Assembly: GCA_036674765.1 (NCBI GenBank)
Contig: JARVKI010000094.1
Location: 1-64,000 of the forward strand
Reading direction: 5' to 3'
DNA: 64,000 bases
Source: Seiridium cupressi
Lineage: Eukaryota; Ascomycota; Sordariomycetes; Amphisphaeriales; Sporocadaceae
A program made the translations under genes and the position numbers. The notes beneath the pieces are model-generated. The model saw nothing but the letters and a program-made list of their open reading frames with translations. It was not told the origin of the DNA and searched no databases. Below, piece after piece: positions 45,879-59,011 of this stretch (positions are counted from its first letter, which is position 1; each line of letters begins with the position of its first letter).

Positions 45879-47454
45879 TGGATCGGCTGCGTGGGTTCGT
45901 GCGTTGCCCAGGAGTATTGAGTCTCAAGAGAACTCGCCAGCCCAGCATTCTCTCTTGAGCAGCTGTGCAGATGGTTCAATGGTACGGCAGTTCGTAGTAC
46001 ATTTAACACTTGTGGGGGGATGTCACAAGGGTCTCGTTTGGCTTAGGATAGATAGTCTTCTGTTGATTGCCGAAAATCCAAAATCATTACGCCTATAGGC
46101 TGTTTATGATTTCTTTAATCGCGTTACGACTAGTCACTTCTTATCTCTCGATAACGTACCGGTCTACTCCATTGAATTGTAGTCTTTCCCCATCTCCTGT
46201 TGCAGCGTATATGCATGGCCCAATTCGTGCGCGTAGGTAGGCTGCCCGAACTCTGAAAGTTTCCCCAGGCTGTCCTTGGCCGTTCGACTTGAGCGTTTAG
46301 ACGGAGCAAACGACGTCTGAACAAGACAAATATGAGAAGACTCAGAAGTGCGGCAAATGCTATCCCGACACCATTTCCTATAACCCGCCGTGCTTATCTA
46401 TGATCAAATACCACATCTCTCCATAGGATTTAAAGGTGCAGCATATAGCGGTAAAGATTGCTGCTGAGACCAAGTCTCGGACTGCGGTGTAATAATATAC
46501 TCACGTACCTTGGACAACGATTAATAACTTTCTGGCCGGGCATACTAGTCGGCACGCAGGCAGGCACTCCCCTCCCCATAGGGTCCTGGGCGGGAGAGAC
46601 CGTAACATGCAAAGATATGGGTGAGCATGCCGTATCAAGCGGATTACCAACCAAACGTAGAGCCATCCGCTGCGTTCAACCAATACTGGTCGACGTATGT
46701 TGCCGGGACTCTAATTGATGAGGGCATTGCGGCAGTGACGGCGACGAGGGCAAACCGTCTAGATTATTACTAGACTTGATCCGGGATTTGCGGAAGTCCA
46801 AGCCAGGCCTTGGTGAGATTATAACGTACAACATCTTTGAAATCAGGCACTTCACGTCGGCATGCACCGGCCAGCCGTGGAAATGCAGTACTCCTTACGT
46901 ATCAAAGCTCCTACTGAGTATTGCAGCTAGAAGAGAACAGGTAGTCATGGATGCCTATCACGCCTGATTTTTCCGGGTTCATTGAAGTGTGGTGAAAGCA
47001 TCGATTCGACAAATGCACAATGGTCAGCGCAGATCTGGTCATGACACCTCACGCCAAATTTACAGCAGCCAGCGGCAATCGATTCGGGGCCGCATTTCAA
47101 ATGCCAGGCAATAACCAATGTTGCTGGCACCATGAGACTAATTGGATTCCAGGGAAAGACGGCAATAAAGCAAGTCTCCATACGTGGTCTTATCGGGGAT
47201 TTGTTTCATCATGTGCGATGAACAGAAGTCAGACAGAGGAATTCCAAATCATTATCGGGATTGCGTCAGAGTCCCTCAACCAGGCGCCCATTTGCGGGAG
47301 GCGTGGGGCCGGATTGTGGGGCGCACCGACAGACTGCGGAATGCTGTTGAATCTACCTTACAACTTCGTCCTGACACCAGTGCATTGCGGCTCAATGATA
47401 CATTCAACCTAAATCCACGTCCAACGCAAATCTTATGCATCACGCGTTGTAGAA
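45879..47454. other. Intergenic, no recognisable gene
   Basis: About 1.6 kb. The plus ORF at 47020-47412 (130 codons) and its neighbours have no recognised domain and overlap minus ORFs. Contains the 3' end of the deacetylase gene and the promoter of the small gene at 47455. Confidence 0.45.
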
Positions 47455-47908
47455 ATGTCTGATCTAAGTCCCTCAGCTCCATCTCAGCCGCCTACAGACG
47501 CAGCCTACGAGACCCAAAACAACCCGGTGACGTCCACACCATCGGAGCAGCACTCTACTTCTCAGACAAGAGATCAGGGAAACACAGTCGAGAGACGTGA
47601 TCATAGCAGTGCAGCTTCCTCCGGTCAAGATGCCGCCGCATCTAGTCTAGGCCGAGGTGTGCACGGTGCAGGCCCTGGCGAAGAGGCGAAGGGACGGACT
47701 CAGGGCCAACTGGACAGCAGGGGGCTGGAGGGAGAGCAGATACATCCGTCTGGAGAGGGAGATGTTGCAGCTGCTGTTGAGCGCAAGTCAGGAGCTGGAG
47801 GTGGTCAGCCTGATCTTGCAGGTGATCTGGAGAGGTAAGCTTTGGCAGCCTTTTCAGAGTCCTTTCAACTAACAAGCATACAGGAAAAAAGCAGAGCAGT
47901 CCAGATAG
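47455..47908 (+). CDS. Small disordered protein, 134 residues, function unknown
   Basis: Two exons, 47455-47834 and 47884-47908, with a 49-bp GT-AG intron. The second exon adds only KKAEQSR. The product starts MSDLSPSAPSQPPTDAAYET. It is rich in Ser, Gly, Gln and Glu with no predicted fold, and its C-terminal block reads GEGDVAAAVERKSGAGGGQPDLAGDLERKK. This C-terminal pattern (GEGxVAxAVxxKSG, QPDLAxDLxRKK) is one I have seen in short ascomycete proteins of unknown function. No signal peptide, membrane segment or enzyme motif. Role and location are not known. Confidence 0.75.
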
Positions 47909-50900
47909 GAGTGTAAAGAATAAAGGAATTTGAGGACTGTCAAATTTTCGACAATGGAATATCACTAGAGATTTCTGCAACATACTGAACCACGACAATG
48001 CATACCTGTCTAACCTACATGTACTTGATATAGCACGTTCGGACCCGGAATTTGGGGTGTTCGAGAGACCCGAGAGGGTTTCTAAAAGATGGTGCCTTAA
48101 GACTAGCACTAACACGTCGATAGTAGTCGAAATGCTTTAGGATACTCTCACGTTTCTACAAATTCATGAATTCCGGCTTCAGCCGATTTCATCTTATTGC
48201 GCCGCCTCGCATATACGGTGGGCGGCACATCATGTGCGAGTTTCTCGAATAGTCAGCAAGACCGGAAAACAGTATAAGCTACCATCGTGATCAATCAATA
48301 TCCCTTGGAACCCGATAATCGAGAACAAAATGCCAGAAGAGATCAGGAATGCCCTCTCTCTTTCTGATCCGACTAGTCAAGCTTTTGATTTCTCCGTCGA
48401 TTGTCTCTAATCTCCGATCGCTCTGGTGTACGTTAATATAAAGAAGCTGAAGTAAGGTTGCTGTAAGCCTACTAGTCGTATACTCACACACGTCCTAAAT
48501 GAGTTTGATCACGTTGATGGTGGTATTTTCTCTGTGGATGACCAGTTTCGTCGATTCAAGATTTGACCAAGTGTATTCCCCTAGCCGTACAAGTGCCTGA
48601 AGCCTACCTCGGTAAACAGCCTATGAACTCCTTCGGAAACGAGGGGCCAGACCTTGGAACTTGCTTCAACCTCTTTCGATCGTCGTGGTGTAAGATTGGT
48701 TTCGCTCAATGATGGATTGGACATTCTGGTAGCCGCTGATCATGTTACCCGAAATCCTGAGAACATCACGTAAGCAACAAAAAGCCCAAAGGGTGGTCAT
48801 AGTATATAAAATGGCCAATCATTGATTCGGTGACTCGAACCCCAATATGCACAAGAAGGGATCTTATACAATATTGGAGGCGCTCGAGTACCAGCATGGC
48901 ATTGTCCGAGTACACATTGTATGTTCCGCAAATACAAATGATGTCTTCTCACCAACGCGATTGCAGGGGGTCTATTCCCAGGCCAGCTTTTCTGAGCGTC
49001 GTGGTTAGAAGCTGACCTGTTCCTTCAGTTTTGACGCAGTGTTTGCATTTTCCGGGTCAGCATCTTGGAGTTTTTCCAGACTATGGAACCTTGAATTTTA
49101 AACTTGCCTAAACTGAGAGTTTGGACAAGATAGTTGCATCCTGGAGCAGAGAATGTGCATTTGAGCTCGACCCTGGAGGTCATGAAACCGAACAAGTGGT
49201 CCCACTCGATCTTCTTCCTCAAGACGGTTCCTGACCTCACAACTCGACGGCCCTCCAAAATAATTCCAAGCCCAGCGTCAAACACTTCGACTGGACATCC
49301 TTTCAAATTTTCATTGCCCAGTAGCTTCTTAACCAAACTGCCATCTTTCATCAAGCATTAGTTTGTAGATCTATCGTACCCCAATAAGACCGTGTTATGT
49401 AGTGAGGACCGAAGAGAATTACGACTCAAGCTTTCAGTCTAAGTTGTGGAATATATTTACAACCGCTCATATAGTCATGCATATTGGCACGGGCGTCTCG
49501 CACATGAAAACACAGGTATCGCTCCGGCCGCAAATATACAGTCTGTCAAAAACCTTGTTGAGATGAGCCTATTGCGCCAGATTCCATTCCACTATATTTC
49601 AAGTGGCTGGGAAATGCGGTTTCGCGGCAACTCTAGGGCACCAGGACATCGATCTGGTCTCGGTCGTGAGGTACATGTATCTCCCGCCGACAGACGGCCG
49701 GCAGATCAACGTATCAAGTAAATAGGCAAGTGAAGTTTCCCTTCTTCGAAAAGTCAAGTGCAGGCTTGCCACTGAACGGCGCACGTTCCTGGATTCCCGA
49801 TGAAATCATGTGCAAGGCCAGGGCTGCGCGCAATACCTCGCATTCCAGCAGTCGTTGGAGACCAGACCTGAAGAGGTTCGTTCCCCTTACTGAGTACGCA
49901 GGTCGTGCAGCACAGGCAGTGACAATTCGTGCATGTTTGGTGGTCTAGTGTTGCAGCTGAAGGTTATCCCCGTGCAGGAACATTTGCTATGGTGTTGTTT
50001 TCTGTAGTCACAAGGTGGCCAGAGTCCGATGCGCTTTTCGCAAGCCTACATTGTACCTGCCCAATGTTACAAGCGAGAATTACGCTGGTGTAAGGCGCTG
50101 TGCCCACTTCGGTGAGGGTGAGATCTGGTACCGGGCAAGCGATGATTTGGTTTCGCACACAAGGAAGGCTCGCTGAAACAAGCCCTCCAAGCTTTTCGCC
50201 AAGCTGACCAGATGTCTTGGGATTGCACGCCCAGATGCCAATATTTTGCTTGAGTTCCATGGTGGGAATTTTCGAAGGGAGCGGCGCTCAAGTACTCGTG
50301 TTAGTGGAGAGCGCGGGATGCTCCGCATCAGCGTCAGATTCAAGTGCATTGGCGCGGCAGCAGTTCGCCTACCAGCCGCCCAGTCAGGGAGCGTGATCGG
50401 TGTCGCAGGACTCGGGGAGAATGGAACAGCAGATTGCAGATTGAATATGGCACAATCCAAGTCAGCTTACTGCTAGCTCAGGTTCTGGCAAAGAATTAAA
50501 AGAGAGCAATCGAGAGCTCACCGACGGGATGGTCTTCCAGGCTTCAGGGGCTGAAATGCAGCGTGACGCAATGGCAGGCCTAGCGATATACAGGGGCTGG
50601 AAACTTTAGCTCAGTGCCCCGGGTTACCCACTGAAGCTAATCCCACTCTGGGACGACTCCCTTATTTCGATCACGTCCCACATCTGCCATATCAACCATG
50701 AATCGGTGGACGTGAAACGTACGCCAAGACCGTTGAAATGTGAACTGCACCATTCAGGAGGCGCCTATGACTGCGCCGAGCCGCTTGTTGTGAAATTGGG
50801 AAGAGCCGATTGATGGGCCCTTCCCTGTTTTTTCCTGTTCACCCAGCCGATGCAGGCATGAGCTGGTTCCAATTGAGACCCTGACCCAGCTTAACTGCTG

Positions 50901-51077
50901 CTGTCTAGCTGAGTGTTCTACCACGATGCATTTGGTTTAACCATATCGCCCTCCTTTCCCACGGAGAGGCCTCCGCTCAAGTTCGAAATTCTTCACTTCT
51001 ACTCGACTAAAGTAGACACAGCTCGGTTCCCTTTGGCATCTCGCTCAACCCGACCGAACTCACCAGTGACCTGAACG
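47909..51077. other. Long gene-poor region
   Basis: About 3.2 kb with no confident gene. Minus ORFs at 49025-49354 (109 codons), 49964-50260 (98) and 50080-50460 (126) overlap one another in different frames, as in decayed coding sequence, but no family could be assigned. The right end contains the promoter of the exchanger gene. Confidence 0.45.
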
Positions 51078-52627
51078 ATGGCCTCGAGATCGTCAGCACG
51101 TGCCAATGGCGCGCACCGCGAGAAGAGCCCGCGACTCTCGTCTCACCCAAACTCTCGCGATGCCGCCCTCCCAAGCCACCGAGGGGATGTCGTAAACAAA
51201 ACTCACGGAGGTGGCAGGCGGGGACGGCGAGCACTGCGTGTGAAGCCTGAAGGCGAGAGCGGGCGCAGGGGAGTCGACCCATTGCACTTCTTCAAGATCA
51301 TCTGGCGTTCAACGAGTTACCTTTCCCGTGCGGTCAACGTCCTCTGGCCCGTCGTGCCAGCGGCCATCGCCGTCTACTACAGCGTGGAGGAACAACACAC
51401 GCTCAAATTTATCCTGGCCTATATCGCCATGGTCCCGTGCGCCAACCTCATCGGCTTCGCTGGGCAGGAACTGGCTAGGAAAATGCCCCAGGTGCTTGGT
51501 GTCCTGACCGAGACAACGTACGTCGGGATCACAATCCACCCAAATATTCCCATTGGCTAACTTGATACTTCTGCTAGTATCGCATCCATTGTCGAGATCA
51601 TTCTGTTCATGGTTCTTCTTAGAAGAGAGGAATACGTGTTGATCCAAGGTGCGATCCTGGGATCCATTCTGGCCACCATGTTGCTCTGTTTGGGAACGTG
51701 TTTCATCGCATCTGGCGTAAGACGAGACGACGCCACCTTCGATGAGACCATCAGTGAAGCTGGAAGTGGGCTACTGCTCACAGCGTAAGGTCCCCATGAC
51801 ACTAGTGATTATAATCCATCGGCTAACAAGACCACAGAGGTGTTGGCCTTGCCGTCCCGGCCATCTTTGAGCGATCACTCTCCTCGTACGTGGACTCGCA
51901 GCGGCTAGCAAGCACAGATCTCGATTCAAAGGTGCTGAGCATCTCCCGCGCTGTTGCCATCCTCCTTCTGCTCTCGTATGCTCTGTTTATTTGGTTCCAG
52001 ACTCGCACACACCATGGTCTCTTCACCGCCATGTTCGAACATGACGAAGCACGAGACCACGATCGTGAGAAGGATCTTTCCAAAGCTAAATTGACCTTGA
52101 CCGAATGCGTTCTCGCCTTGGCCATCTCCGTCACGCTGGTGACATTCATTGCCATCATTCTGGTCGAGCAAATCAATCCCATGATCGAGGAACACGGCAT
52201 TACGGATCCTTTCATGGGTCTGATTCTGGTTCCGCTGGTCGAGAAGGCTGCAGAACATCTAACAGCCATCGACGAAGCCTGGGACAACCAGATGAACTTT
52301 GCGCTTATTCACTGCGTCGGTGCTACTCTCCAGACTGCCCTGTTGAACACGCCCTTGGTCGTGCTTGTTGGGTGGGGGACCGGCAAATCGATGAGTTTGA
52401 ACTTCGAGATATTTGACATGGCCATGCTTCTCCTGGCAATCCTTACCGTTGGTAATTTCCTTCGCGATCAGAAGACCAACTACCTCGAAGGTTTCCTGTG
52501 CGTAGTAGTGTATGTTGCCATAGCTGTGGCGGCATTCTACTTCCCTGATGTCGGGCACACCACCGCGACTAGCGAAAATGGCGAGGCTACGGAGCATCTA
52601 ATCGCTAAAGCGGTGGGAGCTTTCTAG
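51078..52627 (+). CDS. CaCA/CAX-family cation/H+ exchanger with unusual signature motifs
   Basis: Three exons, 51078-51517, 51578-51784 and 51838-52627, with introns of 60 and 53 bp, code for 478 residues. After a basic, Ser-rich cytosolic N-terminus of about 70 residues come about ten or eleven membrane helices in two Na/Ca-exchanger halves, with an acidic loop (FEHDEARDHDREKD) between them. CAX antiporters usually have GN(A/S)xE in both halves. Here the first reads IASIVEII (Glu about 153) and the second VEKAAEHLTAI (Glu about 353), so both Glu stay but the Gly-Asn is gone. Known CAX proteins export Ca2+ or Mn2+ to the vacuole against H+. With the altered sites the ion carried here is uncertain, and this may be a separate fungal branch. 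The frame is intact. Confidence 0.87.
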
Positions 52628-53443
52628 CAACAGTCGGAGGACTAGAATTGTGACCTTTCATGTTTTGGACTGTCGGAGCAAGCGAGCAAGGCGTTGACTG
52701 GAGTTATACATGATTATAGATTATTATGGCCCGGTTAATAACATACACGAGTTGGAACATGAGCGCATCAAGAGCTTGTTATAGTTGATCACTCTATTGA
52801 GAGCTAATGAGGATACGGCGTGACAAGTTTTCAAGCACTTCATGATTTGTGACGTGCCGGAAAGTAATAATTCACAGTGGGTGTCGGGATTGTTATCGCA
52901 ACATGACTGGAGTGTAACCGTACTTGAAAAGTCAGTCCCAAGGTATGGCCATGGGGATACATCATGCTGTCTGATCTCGTATTTGAGATTGTTAAGTATG
53001 GCTGGCTCAACGCTGTAAACTACATGCGGAGTTGCTGTGGAAATCAACGACATGCACTACGTTAAGTATAATACAGTGTTACTTTTGACTTGACACTTTT
53101 CCTTCATGTTGAAAGCCAGACCTCTATGATGTCTCCCATGACGCCCCACATGATCCCAACTCACGATATCGGGCAACTGCGAAACCATCGATCTTGTGAT
53201 ACAGTTGCTTACCAGTGTTCGGTTATTCGGCCTACCGAGGGAAATGACAGTGATTCGACGACGACTGAAGTACAATCACGCCCACCCCGACACTATAAAA
53301 ATCTCGTATTCTGCAATTTGTGTTCCTACTTCCTCAAGCATCAGAACAACAATTCTTAAACCTCCATAGCTGAACTCCATCAACACACAGACAAATAGAA
53401 ACTCTGAGGGGAAACAAGTCGACCAGCTTGGAAACAGACAACA
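52628..53443. other. Intergenic; promoter of the glycine-rich ORF
   Basis: 3' side of the exchanger gene and 5' side of the ORF at 53444. A TATA-like CTATAAAAAT is near 53291, about 150 bases before the ATG. No other gene seen. Confidence 0.5.
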
Positions 53444-53677
53444 ATGCCTGAGAATGTCAATCGAGGATCCTGCCTAAGCAGGCCCAAGGACAACGGTGGT
53501 GCTAGCGGCGGCAACAGTGATGGCGGCGGCGGTGGTAGCGGCAGCGGGGGTGGTCGCTCAGGAGGCAGCGCCACCAGAGATAGAAGCAGTCGAGGCAATT
53601 CTAGTGGAGGCAACAGTGGTGGAGGCGGTGGCGGCCGTGCTGCAGATTCTGAGGCCGAGTATGAAGAAACTCACTAG
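53444..53677 (+). CDS. Glycine-rich small protein, 77 residues (putative)
   Basis: The ATG lies in a good context (ACAACAATG) after a CA-rich leader, with a TATA-like box about 150 bases upstream. The product MPENVNRGSCLSRPKDNGG continues as Gly/Ser runs with scattered Arg and Asp and ends RAADSEAEYEETH. The proximity of a plausible core promoter is the main support. Low-complexity Gly tracts also arise by chance in GGN-repeat DNA; the alternative plus frame is open for 73 codons too. No function can be proposed. Confidence 0.4.
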   Translation: MPENVNRGSCLSRPKDNGGASGGNSDGGGGGSGSGGGRSGGSATRDRSSRGNSSGGNSGGGGGGRAADSEAEYEETH

Positions 53678-54651
53678 GGTGGAATTGGGATGGGCAGCTC
53701 GGGCGGTCAATGACTGAACAGTGTCATGGTCGGGATGGATCGGCGCTGGTACAGAGGGGCTGAGAGAGTAACAGGCACCTCTTGGCTGGAAACAATCGAG
53801 TGGCAGATCCTCACCAGCTTGACCGACTTTGATAGGAAGTATTTCATAGTCACCACTGCCAATTGACACGCTTCTCTTCCTAATCTCCGCTAATCCCACG
53901 GGACCATACTGCGTGTTGAAGATGCCTTGTATTGCGCCTTTATCAGGACGACTATGCTTGGAACCAAAGAGTATATTTCAGGGATGACAAAAATCTGCTA
54001 TGAAGGGCGGAGCCCCGTTCATCTATCTCTAGAGCTGGGGCAAAGAATTTATCTGAGCCTTTTTGATATGAACAATTGTGCCATCTAAGCATTTTTATAT
54101 TTCCTTAGAATTCTAGCATAATGTGCTCTTACGCTGGTTGCTTTGTGTAAGTGTACATCGAGAACTGAATAACGTCTATGGCGGCTGGAGTAGAGGTCAA
54201 CATTGAGGCGGACCGGAATTGAGAAGTGAAAGGAACACAAAGAGAAAATGAGACACAAGGTGCTGGAAAGCTTCCGAAACGGACTGATATTCTCACCACT
54301 TGGCGATGCAGTCCTGGTGTTTACAGCTTGGTTGATAGTCCTTGATATAGCGTCCACCAGACTTGTTACAACAACAGTTGCGGTAGTGCTGTGTGGTGTT
54401 GTCATTGCCTGTAGTGTTGCCTGTGTCGGCAAAGTCCCGGAATCATAAATTGTACATAATAGTATGCGTGGTCCTTGTTTAAATTACTGCTAACTAATGA
54501 TAAAAAGGATTAGCTGAACTTACCTAGGTAGCTCTAATATACGCAGGAGTCCTTTGTGTTTGGTCAGTTTGAGATGGGTGATTGGGATTCCACGTAGCTG
54601 GTCAACAAATTTAACTCGGGATATGTTTTGTACTATTATATAACGATTGCA
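53678..54651. other. Intergenic, no recognisable gene
   Basis: 3' sides of the glycine-rich ORF and of BMS1. A plus ORF at 54248-54448 (66 codons, one or two hydrophobic helices) and an antisense ORF at 54085-54432 overlap. Neither is recognised. Confidence 0.4.
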
Positions 54652-57600
54652 CTATCTTCTTCGCTTTCCACCACCGCCCTCGTCCGCAGCCTTCCTCTTC
54701 TTACCCTCGCGCTCCCAGTATTCCTTCTTTTCCCGCTTCTCGCGAGCCTCCTTCTTGTCGTTCATGTCCGCCATCCTCTTCTTGAACTTGGTTCTGTTCT
54801 CATCCTTCTTCGCCTTGCGCTTGGCCTCTGTATCCTTGCGGATAGTTGCGATCTTCTGCAGGAGATCGCGTGCTTTCTTCTCCTCGCCACCCAGTACGAC
54901 TGCTCGCTTCTGCATGTAGGTTTGGTGACGCTGCGGCTTCATCTGAACGATCTGGGACTTGTGTGGCAGCGAGGCCGCCAGAGCACGTGGTACCTTCAGG
55001 GGGTTGAAGTGACGAGTGGGGCGTTCGATTTTGCGGTACTTGCTGTTCGCTTCTTGAGGCGTCGCGATACCTTGGTCTCGGCGGACCTCACCCGTCAGAC
55101 GCATACCGTGCCAGCCTCCAAGCAGGTTGGTCACGACATTGTAGTATCGGTGCGGCTTGATGGGATACCAAGCGCGGAGGAAAACGATATCACTCATCAA
55201 AATCTTGTCCTCGAACGTGGCTCGGAATTGGCCTTCGGGCTTGCTTAAAGCTCGCTTGATCTGACCCCTAATTCCGCTGACTGTCTTGATTGCAGCACCC
55301 TCGAACTTGGCAATTTCAAGGGCAGAATTAAACATATCCTTGATGAAAGCCGTGTTCTTATAAATCTTGGACGGAACGCCAGTCAGCTTGAGCTTCTTGA
55401 CGATCTCTGTGGACTCGTCCACGCTGAGAACGGTGCCCGTCGCCGCTATGCGGAAGCCGGGGTTCGAAGAATCGAACGAGTTGAAGCAAACGAAGCCCGT
55501 ATTCGGAGCTATGAGAGGAGCATAGACCGTGGCGAAACAGTGCATGTGCTCTGGTGTGTACTTGAGCATTCGGTTCCTTGTTCGCGAATCCGAAATGCTA
55601 TAAATGGGCATTGTCTGGAATCGCCTCCAGCCCAGAGAGAAGATCAAGGGGTCGTTGGTCTTCAGGATCTTCTTGTGCCACCTGTGACGCTTGATCCTAA
55701 CTTGGACATATCCGTATCTATCTTCGGTCGGTGCTAGACCGCCAACAATGACAGGCAGCCTGGCATCAAAGTTCTGCACGAACTCGGCCGGAACACCATC
55801 AATGACAAGTTTGGCATACTTGCCGGCCTTGAACCCTTCAACGGCAACGCGTTGCCTCTCGTCGAGTGCATTGAACTCGGCTTGATTGATGTCAAGTTGT
55901 TTCTGCATTTGTCAGTATGTTGCTGCATAGCAAGAAGCAAACGGTTCGCGAACTTACTTGGATGAGAGCTTTCTGCGCGTCGTACCAGTCATCCTCACCA
56001 AACTCGTCTGCATTTTGACCAGCTTCCCGACGAGCATTTGCCTTGTCATTGGCGAAACCCTCTCTGTCCTCTTCTTCAAAACGCAGCTTCAGCTCTTCTT
56101 TCCTCTTGGCGTTCTTGGCACGCTCATCTTCCAGGCTCTCTGCTGGTTGGGGCTCAGCTTCATGCTTCTCGCCTATCTCAAGATCCTCGAATGCCCCATC
56201 TCCTTCATCATCGCCACCAAATCCGTCCTCAAAGTCATCGTCATCACCTGTGTCTGCGCTTGCCTGGTGTAGGGAGACCGTAGTGAATCTCTGGCGCAGT
56301 TGCTCAACGTTATCAGACACGGACCATTTTGCAGCAAGCTGCTCATAGTCGTACACAGGCACTGAGCGGTAATCGGCGGAGACATGATCGTTCTCATGCT
56401 TGGCTTTCTTGAAAAACTCGTCGTCATCAGATCCGGCTTCAATATCTTCCTCCTCGTCATCCGCTTCCGCGACTTCTCCTTTCCACCTGCGGAGAACTTC
56501 GTCGGCGGTAATCGATTCGTCGTACATCATCCGAGCCAAATCGCCAGTACGATATGAGCGGAGACCGCCATGTAATTTCTGTGCTCTCTCGGTCATGTTG
56601 TCTTTCCAGCGAAATGCCGCGGTTTCCTCATCGTTTTCATCAGAATCGCCCTCCGAGTCCGACTCGTCCTCATCTTCAGCTCCGGAGAGTGATCCCAGGT
56701 CGGAATCGCTGTCCGCAAAATCGACATCGCCCTCAGCTCCGTTCTTTTCGGCGTCCTGGCGGAACATTTTGCCCACTTTCTTCTCGTCAAACTCCGCATC
56801 ATCCTCAGAGTTGGCTTCTTCGTCATCTCCGCTGACAAAACCCTCATCATCAAGTATATCCTCCTCGTCCTCTCTTTCAGCAAATCTGGCGGTTCTTTGG
56901 CTCTTCCGCCCCGTATCCTCTTCATCTGCAACACTTGTGATCTTTTCTCCTCCCCGGAACAGTTGCATGCCATCTTCTGTTTGACCCAACAGCCTGCGCT
57001 CTGCCTGGAGTCCGACAATCAACTCTTCTCCCTCGCCTCGCTCGGCATCGGTCGCGTCCTTGTCGAAAGTGAAACCTTTGTCACGCGTGATCCAGATGGC
57101 ATCACCGTCGATCTTCAGGCCACTACGGTCTGACATTGGGGCATGGAGCTTCTTGTCTTTCTCATCCAACCGTCTCCTCGCCGGCTTTCCGGTCGCCTTC
57201 GCAATCGCTTGTTCCATTTGAGGTGTCGGGCAAGGATCTGGCAAAGTCTCGACAGCCCTGACATTGAAGTCGCCGAGGCCAGGTATATGCACACGTTGAC
57301 CTTGGGCAGAAAAGTTGGTTCCTCGTAGGTAACCGGAGAGAGCTATTGTTCGATCGCACTTTTCGTCGGCCTCAATCTCGTTCGGATGCGTTACATCTCT
57401 GAAACTGTCGATGAGGGTGTAGGGATGGGCATTTCGCCAAATTAGGGGTCGCGGGTTCTTCATGACGGAGAGGAAGCGGGACAGGTTGTGGATCTCTCTG
57501 TCGGGATAGCGGCCGTTGATGACACCAGACAGATAGAACAAATGTGCACCCTGGTACAATTCCCTCCAGAGACGATGTTTGAGTCGCTTCTTGGCATCCT

Positions 57601-58135
57601 TCAGCTGTTGAGGCTTTCTGAACAGGTCCAAGTGCGTTAAGACCCCGAAGATGTTGCCCGGCATACCAGTGGCCGATAGAATGTTCAGAAACTCCATGGT
57701 CTCCATCTCAAAGCCGAAGTTTCCGTCAATCAGCAACAAGACGATGTCTGCAATCTTGGCCATGTCGACCATGGCCTCGAGTTCGTTGGGACATTCGACA
57801 AAAGTAAGTCGCTGCTTCTTGGACGTGACCACGGTGATGGGCCCTTGAGGGTCCGACAATGTTTCCTTCGCATATCGGCGAATCAAGGATTTGAGTAGCG
57901 TGGTCTTGCCGACACCAGGCGGTCCGACAATAGTGACGAGGCGAGGGGGCGCCTCCTCAGGCAGTCGGTCGACGAGAGGAACATGGAGACGCTTTTCCTT
58001 TATATCCTGGGATCTTGCTGCTTGTCTCGCGAGTTTCCCAGGGTTCGAAACAGCGAAAGCTTTCGGATTGCGGTCGCCGGATTGTTGCTTCTTCTCCTTG
58101 GCCTTGCGATGAGGCTTTTGCGACTGCTCGTCCAT
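54652..58135 (-). CDS. BMS1: Ribosome biogenesis GTPase Bms1
   Basis: Two exons, 58135-55958 and 55902-54652, with a 55-bp GT-AG intron, code for 1142 residues. The open frame runs further up to 58252, but MDEQSQKPHRKAKEKKQQ is the typical Bms1 start. The GTPase P-loop GPPGVGKTT is near residue 70, and a GVLTHLDLF segment gives the base-recognition region. The AARP2CN-type domain follows. A long acidic, Asp/Glu-rich linker is at about 430-640. The C-terminal RIBIOP_C-type domain (SLGWRRFQTMPIYS, FRATFEDKILMSDIVFLRAWYPI) ends in a Lys/Arg-rich tail. Bms1 acts in the nucleolar small-subunit processome with Rcl1 and the U3 snoRNP and is essential in yeast. It is divergent from the 59012 gene, with about 0.9 kb between starts. 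Intact. Confidence 0.96.
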
Positions 58136-59011
58136 GTTGGCGACTGTTGTCGTGCAGTTGCGGCCACGGTCAACACTCAGCGGCAATGCAAAGACGAGAC
58201 AGACGGGACCATCTCTGCAAATTAATTTTTTTGGACCCTGGGCTGATTCCAAGCTAGTTCAATCTTATCGATAGCGATGATACTGTACCGCCGCGTTATC
58301 TTAGCGAGGGGCTGCGGGGTCGTCTCGGAAGACCGCGCGCTCAAGCCCAGTAGGTTACTGCTGTACAATCTCCATAGCATGACGAAAGCGGGGCAATCAC
58401 AGGCATTCTCCGGCTCCCTCAGGTTTGCAACGGGGTTCCATCCTCTAGACCTCTTATTACCACGGATCGACCATGGTTACAACCAGACTATTGGGCGCTG
58501 TTCGCAGTGCTAATGCAGGAAATGCAGATGAGATACAGACGGATCCTAGCTGCAGAGCCTGCGCAACCGTCCGAATGACTCTTTGTTTACAGCGAAAACT
58601 TGGCTATTTCGAGATCTAGACAGCCATCGGAGTTGGACGCACTTGGCATCTGGAGCGAGTGGGCACCTTCTCCTGCCGTGTCAGTGGCCTGTAGCACGCC
58701 TGTGACTAAACGCAGTGGGTGTGAAGGGGGGAGCTTTCGAGCACGACATGACGTAGGCCTCCCACGACCAGGCACAACCTTCCATCGCTTGCACTTGCGC
58801 TTGTCGACGGGGTCCCATTCCGTGCCAGCCTGCTCGAGAGACCGGCCTTTAAAATAAGACCCCCATGCCCGCGCCCAACGCCCATCTTCTCATCTATCAA
58901 CTTCTTCTACAAAGACGAATATTATCCATCTCGCCAATTTCTCCCCTGAACTCCAGCCAACGCTGCCAGAAACCAACCAGACAACTCTTCCACAACTCCA
59001 CCTCCGTCAAC
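58136..59011. promoter_or_regulatory. Shared divergent promoter of BMS1 and the PBI2-like gene
   Basis: 876 bases between the two starts. No clear element was singled out. A CT-rich leader (CATCTATCAACTTCTTCTAC) precedes the plus gene. The plus frame from 58865 is open into exon 1 of that gene but looks like leader sequence. Confidence 0.5.
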
